A DNA stretch of 64,000 nucleotides from Acetispira formosa (nom. nud.) (GTDB lineage: Bacteria; Desulfobacterota; Desulfarculia; Adiutricales; Adiutricaceae), in assembly GCA_023525915.1 (NCBI GenBank), contig CP026657.1, forward strand, positions 2,876,001-2,940,000, in the 5' to 3' direction. Below, piece after piece: positions 60,522 to 64,000 of this stretch. Each line of letters starts with the position of its first letter. Position 1 is the first letter of the stretch. The position numbers and the translations under genes were made by a program. A model generated the notes under the pieces. That model was not told the DNA's origin. It did not search any database and saw nothing but the letters and a program-made list of their open reading frames with translations.

Positions 60522-61478
60522 TCAGGGTTTGAAGGAAATAGCCCGGCCTATTCTTCTAAGCAGCCCTTCCGGCTCCGGCAGCGCCGGGACTGAACCGGTC
60601 AGGGCTTTCCGCACGACTGCCTGGGTTGAAGTGCCGCTCCATAGTTCATCAATCTCCGAGAGGGTTTTACGCCCGTCCACCATCTGTATGATCGAGACGA
60701 TGACTCCGGCTATCTCCCGGTAATCGGCCACTCCAATGGCGTTCCGGCCGATGAGCCGCCGCCAGGCTTTCATCGTCTCCTTCGGATAGTGGGAGGCATA
60801 ATTTCCCTCTTCTATTATCAGGTGATAAACGTGAAAAGATCTGGCGGCCGCCCGGTAAAGCTGCTGGGCAGTGGCTCCATTCAATCCGAAACGCGGACCG
60901 AACACTTCTCGGATCTCTTCGGCGCTTATATCGGTCAGGGGAGGCTCATCGCCAATGGTGAACAGATAGCCTTTGCGGGGCGGATTCTCCAGCAGGCTGT
61001 CGCAGCTGGTCATCTGGGCGGCGGCCATCCAGGCCAGCGGATACGATTCCCCGTGGTTGCCGCCGCCGCCGCGCTCTACATAAAGACGCTTGAGTTGCTC
61101 CAGAATGCGGATGTCGGCCTCAAACTGGGTCATCTGGAGCGGGGCCTCATCACAGGTGGAATCGCCTATGCCCATGATCATCACCTGCGGGCTGGAAACA
61201 GGTTTTTGCTCATAAATGTGATTGATGGTGTCTACCAGCGATTCATCAATAATCTGCCGGAGAACCGCGTCCATGGACCCGGTAACGTCCAGGCCGACAA
61301 TGATCGGGGTTGGATTGGGATGAACATCAGAGGCGCGGCATTCGCGCGTTTTGATCCGGGCCGGATCGAAATCAGGGTCCATTGAAGCGGCCTGAAAAAT
61401 TTCGGCCGCGCTCCGGCCTCTGGTATGCCGCTCCCTAAAGCTTCTGGCTTCTTCCGGGCTGTAACTGTAACCACCCAT
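60522..61478 (-). CDS. VWA domain protein
   Basis: 318 residues from the ATG with AAAGGAG at 9 nt; an upstream frame adds 31 residues overlapping the preceding gene region and is rejected. It opens with MGGYSYSPEEARSFRERHTR. The VWA domain starts near residue 57 with a MIDAS motif of the form Asp64-x-Thr66-Gly-Ser68 (VGLDVTGSM) and continues GIGDSTCDEAPLQMTQFEAD and GGGGNHGESYPLAWMAA. It has no signal peptide or membrane anchor, so it is cytoplasmic. VWA proteins are adaptors that bind partners through a metal. It is second in the cassette, 40 bp after the J-domain gene. Confidence 0.88.
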   Translation of the reverse strand: MGGYSYSPEEARSFRERHTRGRSAAEIFQAASMDPDFDPARIKTRECRASDVHPNPTPIIVGLDVTGSMDAVLRQIIDESLVDTINHIYEQKPVSSPQVMIMGIGDSTCDEAPLQMTQFEADIRILEQLKRLYVERGGGGNHGESYPLAWMAAAQMTSCDSLLENPPRKGYLFTIGDEPPLTDISAEEIREVFGPRFGLNGATAQQLYRAAARSFHVYHLIIEEGNYASHYPKETMKAWRRLIGRNAIGVADYREIAGVIVSIIQMVDGRKTLSEIDELWSGTSTQAVVRKALTGSVPALPEPEGLLRRIGRAISFKP

Positions 61479-61518
61479 AATACCTGCTCCTTTCAAGTAA
61501 ATGACTGTTCTCAAATTT

Positions 61519-62553
61519 CTAATTGGCTGAAGGGCCGTAAACCATCTCACTGTCAAGACGCATTTCCACAAACCGCCGCGGTCCGAAAGCTTGCTTCAGG
61601 CACTGATGCCAGCTTTCAAATTCCGTCACCGGGTCGTCGTCGGCCGCGCTGTTGAGCCATATGGCCAGAGACTCATGGAGGCCGCCTCTGTCCCTGAGCC
61701 TCATTCCGGTTGGATCTTTGAACATCTGGCGGCCCATAAGTTTTACCGACTCAAGGTCGCCGACATGGTCGGCCCGGCCGGAATCTTTCATTTCCGTCGG
61801 CAGGACGTCGTAAATGGCCGCCGGAACCGTCTCCACTGTCTGCCCTTCGCCGCACGCGAACCACCAGCTTCCCAGCGGGAAAACGGCGTGAAGGGATGGG
61901 GAGACAAAACAGGAATCAATAGTCAGGCCGCTGGAGACGAGCCGGGCATGATAGAGGTATACACAGATCATTAACAGCCGACTGACCATCCAGGCCGCAT
62001 GGGGCGGCTCTATGCCGTTTGGATAATGATTGATAACATCCCGCATGAGGAGCGCGTCTCTGTTTTTCTTCACGGCCAGAACATATTGCCCGGAATTGAG
62101 GCGCAGTGAATCGAGGGTTCCGGGCATACAGCGGCCGATACGTTCTTTAAGGTCGCGGGTGCTGTAGGTGAATGATGAAACAATCTGCCGGAAGTTATTC
62201 ACATACTGATGATACTGTTCCGGGATGATGTAGATGACTTTATCCGCGTTCGCATAATATTGACCCAATTCGAAAACGCCGGAGGTCAGGTAGTTAAACA
62301 TCACCCGGCCACGCTCAACTGTTTCCAGTTGAAGTGAACCGCCGGAGCCGGTTCGGCCACTTTTGGCCGACCGGCAGGCTTCCGCATAAAGAATATTGAT
62401 GTGGGCCATCACCGCGCCGGCCAGCGGATCTTTATTGCGGTCCGGGTGCCACCGGGCGGCCAGTTTGACATAATCATCACGAAGGTGCTCCGACCGTAGA
62501 AACAGTTCCCCGACTGACTTGGCTAGAATTTTTTCGGCTTGAAATCCGGTCAT
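61519..62553 (-). CDS. J-domain protein with kinase-like C-terminal region
   Basis: 344 residues from an ATG with AGGAGG at about 6 nt. Residues about 10-65 form a J domain: LRDDYVKLAARWHPDRNKD, with the HPD triad at 36-38, expected to stimulate an Hsp70. The rest is not a known DnaJ domain. Residues about 85-290 look like a degenerate protein-kinase fold: a strand-rich lobe (MFNYLTSGVFELGQYYANAD), then a helix AAWMVSRLLMICVYLYHARL before SSGLTIDSCFVSPSLHAVF, which resembles the His-x-Gly/catalytic-loop region without HRD or DFG, so probably a pseudokinase. It is first in the VWA/PurA-like/NUDIX cassette. Confidence 0.8.
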   Translation of the reverse strand: MTGFQAEKILAKSVGELFLRSEHLRDDYVKLAARWHPDRNKDPLAGAVMAHINILYAEACRSAKSGRTGSGGSLQLETVERGRVMFNYLTSGVFELGQYYANADKVIYIIPEQYHQYVNNFRQIVSSFTYSTRDLKERIGRCMPGTLDSLRLNSGQYVLAVKKNRDALLMRDVINHYPNGIEPPHAAWMVSRLLMICVYLYHARLVSSGLTIDSCFVSPSLHAVFPLGSWWFACGEGQTVETVPAAIYDVLPTEMKDSGRADHVGDLESVKLMGRQMFKDPTGMRLRDRGGLHESLAIWLNSAADDDPVTEFESWHQCLKQAFGPRRFVEMRLDSEMVYGPSAN

Positions 62554-62579
62554 TGAAGGCCTCCTGTGGAGCATTTATT

Positions 62580-62624
62580 ATTAGCGTATTGTTATTAACT
62601 AATTGATAATAACAATACGCTAAT
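62580..62624. promoter_or_regulatory. 18-bp-arm palindrome, putative operator of the cassette
   Basis: ATTAGCGTATTGTTATTA (62580-62597), a 9-bp spacer, then its exact reverse complement (62607-62624). It is AT-rich and has no T-run, so it is not a terminator. It lies 26 bp upstream of the J-domain start and 70 bp upstream of the divergent M20 hydrolase start, where it could control both. The NUDIX-HTH protein of the cassette is the natural candidate to bind it (inference). Confidence 0.75.
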
Positions 62625-62694
62625 GATTACCCTTTGTCAAACGTTTTTTTTTTGAAAGTGGTAATATAGGCTTACCTTATTTGGGGAGGGGTAT

Positions 62695-63933
62695 ATGAAG
62701 AACCAGGTGAAAATTAACGGCGACCGGCTGATGCGGTCGATTTTTGAACTGGGCCGCTTCGGCGGGCTGGAGGGCGGAGGCGTAAGCCGTCTGGCCCTGA
62801 CCGAAGCGGACAGGCAGGCTCGCGATTACGTTGCGAACCGCATGCGCGAAATGGATATGAGCGTTTGGGTGGACGGAATCGGCAACATCATCGGGACCTA
62901 CGCCGGTAATGAAGACTTGCCGCCGGTGATGATGGGTTCCCACATCGATACGGTGGCCGCCGGGGGACTGTATGACGGCAATTATGGAGTTCTGTCCGGC
63001 CTGGAAGTGGTGGCCGCGCTAAAGGACCAGGACTGTCGCCTGCGCCGTCCGGTTGCGGTCGGCGTTTTCACCAATGAGGAAGGGGTGCGTTTCCAGCCGG
63101 ATATGCTCGGGAGCCTGGTTTTTGCCGGGGGCTGTTCCTTGGAAGAAGCGCTGGCCACAACTGACCAGGAGGGTCTCAGCGTGGCCGAGGCGCTGCGCGG
63201 CATAGGCTATCACGGACCGGAGCCGGTCACCGGTTTTCCCGTTGATCGCTATATTGAACTGCACATCGAACAGGGACCGATACTGGATCTGGAGAAATGC
63301 CCCATAGGCGTGGTGGAGGGTGTTCAGGGAATTTCCTGGACTGAGTTCACTCTGACCGGCCAGGCCAATCATGCGGGCACCACGCCAATGAACATGCGGC
63401 ATGACGCCGGATATGTGGCCGCGAAGATTATGGCCCGCGCCTATGAGCTGGCCCTTGGCCTGGGTTCCGGCCAGCACGCCACCGTGGGCCGGATCAGTGA
63501 ATTCGGGCCGGGCATGGTGAATGTGATTCCTGATAAAGTTGTGTTCACCGTTGATTTGCGGAATTATAGGGAAGAGGTACTCCAGGAGGCTGAAAAAGAG
63601 CTTTTCTCATTCGCGGAGGCCTTGGCGGCCGAGCATGGCGTCGGCTGCGAACGCAAAAGCCTGGCGCGGTTTCAGCCGGTGGTTTTTGCCGAGGAAATCA
63701 CCGGGCTCATCCGGGCGGAGGCTGAAGCCATGGGGCTTGGTTACCGGGTGCTGCCCAGCGGAGCGGGCCACGACGCCCAGATGCTGGCCAGGGTTTGCCC
63801 CTCCGGCATGATCTTTGTTCCCAATAAGGACGGCATAAGCCATAATATCAAGGAACACGCTGAGCCGGAAGATTTGATCACCGGGGCTGAGCTTCTGAGG
63901 CGGGTCGTGATGTCACTGGCTGACCGGCCCTAG
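62695..63933 (+). CDS. M20 family amidohydrolase (N-carbamoyl-amino acid hydrolase / allantoate amidohydrolase type)
   Basis: 412 residues. The binuclear metal site can be traced: GSHIDTVAAGGLYDGNYGVL (His, Asp), FTNEEGVRF (Glu pair), ELHIEQGP (His) and GISHNIKEH near the C-terminus. The dimerisation insert with QANHAGTTPMNMRHDA is typical of the HyuC/AllC/UaaC group, which hydrolyse ureido or amide compounds with release of ammonia or carbamate. The substrate cannot be told from sequence. GGGAGGGG precedes the ATG. It is divergent from the J-domain cassette, with a palindrome between, and is followed by a terminator. Confidence 0.92.
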   Translation: MKNQVKINGDRLMRSIFELGRFGGLEGGGVSRLALTEADRQARDYVANRMREMDMSVWVDGIGNIIGTYAGNEDLPPVMMGSHIDTVAAGGLYDGNYGVLSGLEVVAALKDQDCRLRRPVAVGVFTNEEGVRFQPDMLGSLVFAGGCSLEEALATTDQEGLSVAEALRGIGYHGPEPVTGFPVDRYIELHIEQGPILDLEKCPIGVVEGVQGISWTEFTLTGQANHAGTTPMNMRHDAGYVAAKIMARAYELALGLGSGQHATVGRISEFGPGMVNVIPDKVVFTVDLRNYREEVLQEAEKELFSFAEALAAEHGVGCERKSLARFQPVVFAEEITGLIRAEAEAMGLGYRVLPSGAGHDAQMLARVCPSGMIFVPNKDGISHNIKEHAEPEDLITGAELLRRVVMSLADRP

Positions 63934-63960
63934 AGTCTCCGCCGTTACAGACCGTCAAGA

Positions 63961-63990
63961 GGCCGTCACTGTTCGTGGCGGCCTTTTTTT
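63961..63990 (+). terminator. rho-independent terminator after the M20 gene
   Basis: The stem GGCCGTCAC with GTGGCGGCC and a short loop is followed by seven T residues (63984-63990). Confidence 0.92.
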
Positions 63991-64000
63991 ATATTGTATA

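Overview
The window looks like a chromosomal segment of a Gram-negative (diderm) bacterium. It encodes BamD, a Pal-like lipoprotein, TatA and TRAP transporters, and it has the run ffh-rpsP-khpA-rimM that is familiar from deltaproteobacteria (Desulfobacterota-like lineages). Coding sequence is fairly GC-rich with C/G-rich third positions, while several intergenic stretches are AT-rich. The taxonomic placement is inference from gene order and content. A gut- or plant-debris-associated lifestyle is suggested by the complete hexuronate pathway.

Layout. 1-3741: a MoxR-type AAA ATPase (cut by the window edge) behind a WGR/DUF4132 protein, resembling the E. coli yehL/yehI pair. 4406-13199: a TetR regulator, tpiA, pgk, an alanine/glycine:cation symporter, tatA, and the one-carbon genes fchA and folD. 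13426-18388: an exported phosphodiester glycosidase, an isochorismatase-like hydrolase and a four-gene polar amino acid ABC importer. 19189-24684: a WrbA-like flavoprotein, gpmI, an NlpC/P60 lipoprotein, a Pal-like lipoprotein and fbp. 25302-31049: a PpiD-like chaperone, ffh, rpsP, khpA, rimM and an unknown membrane protein; trmD and rplS do not follow. 31941-40364: bamD, trxA, a DUF456 protein, a small unknown protein, a large hybrid histidine kinase with four near-identical PAS repeats, and an ABC exporter.

40899-58299 is a sugar-acid region. It holds a TRAP transporter, a GntR/FCD regulator, and a long divergent operon: uxaB-uxaA, a second TRAP transporter, uxaC-uxuA-uxuB and a TauE-family permease. 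kdgK-eda follow. Together these genes take up and convert glucuronate and galacturonate to pyruvate and glyceraldehyde-3-phosphate, which feeds the tpiA/pgk/gpmI genes found elsewhere in the window. A TTGTATACAA operator sits on the start-site side of a good promoter between the regulator and uxaB.

58334-62553 holds the most unusual gene set: a J-domain/kinase-like fusion, a VWA protein, a divergent PurA-like enzyme and a NUDIX regulator of the NrtR type. All lie on one strand, behind an 18-bp-arm palindrome. I do not recognise this combination as a named system.

Intergenic DNA is packed with repeats. There is a MITE of about 172 bp with 9-bp target duplications, a two-hairpin composite repeat with an invariant 17-nt loop and covarying stems (11 hairpins), three other families, and a single 830-bp palindrome. 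Several are nested in one another.
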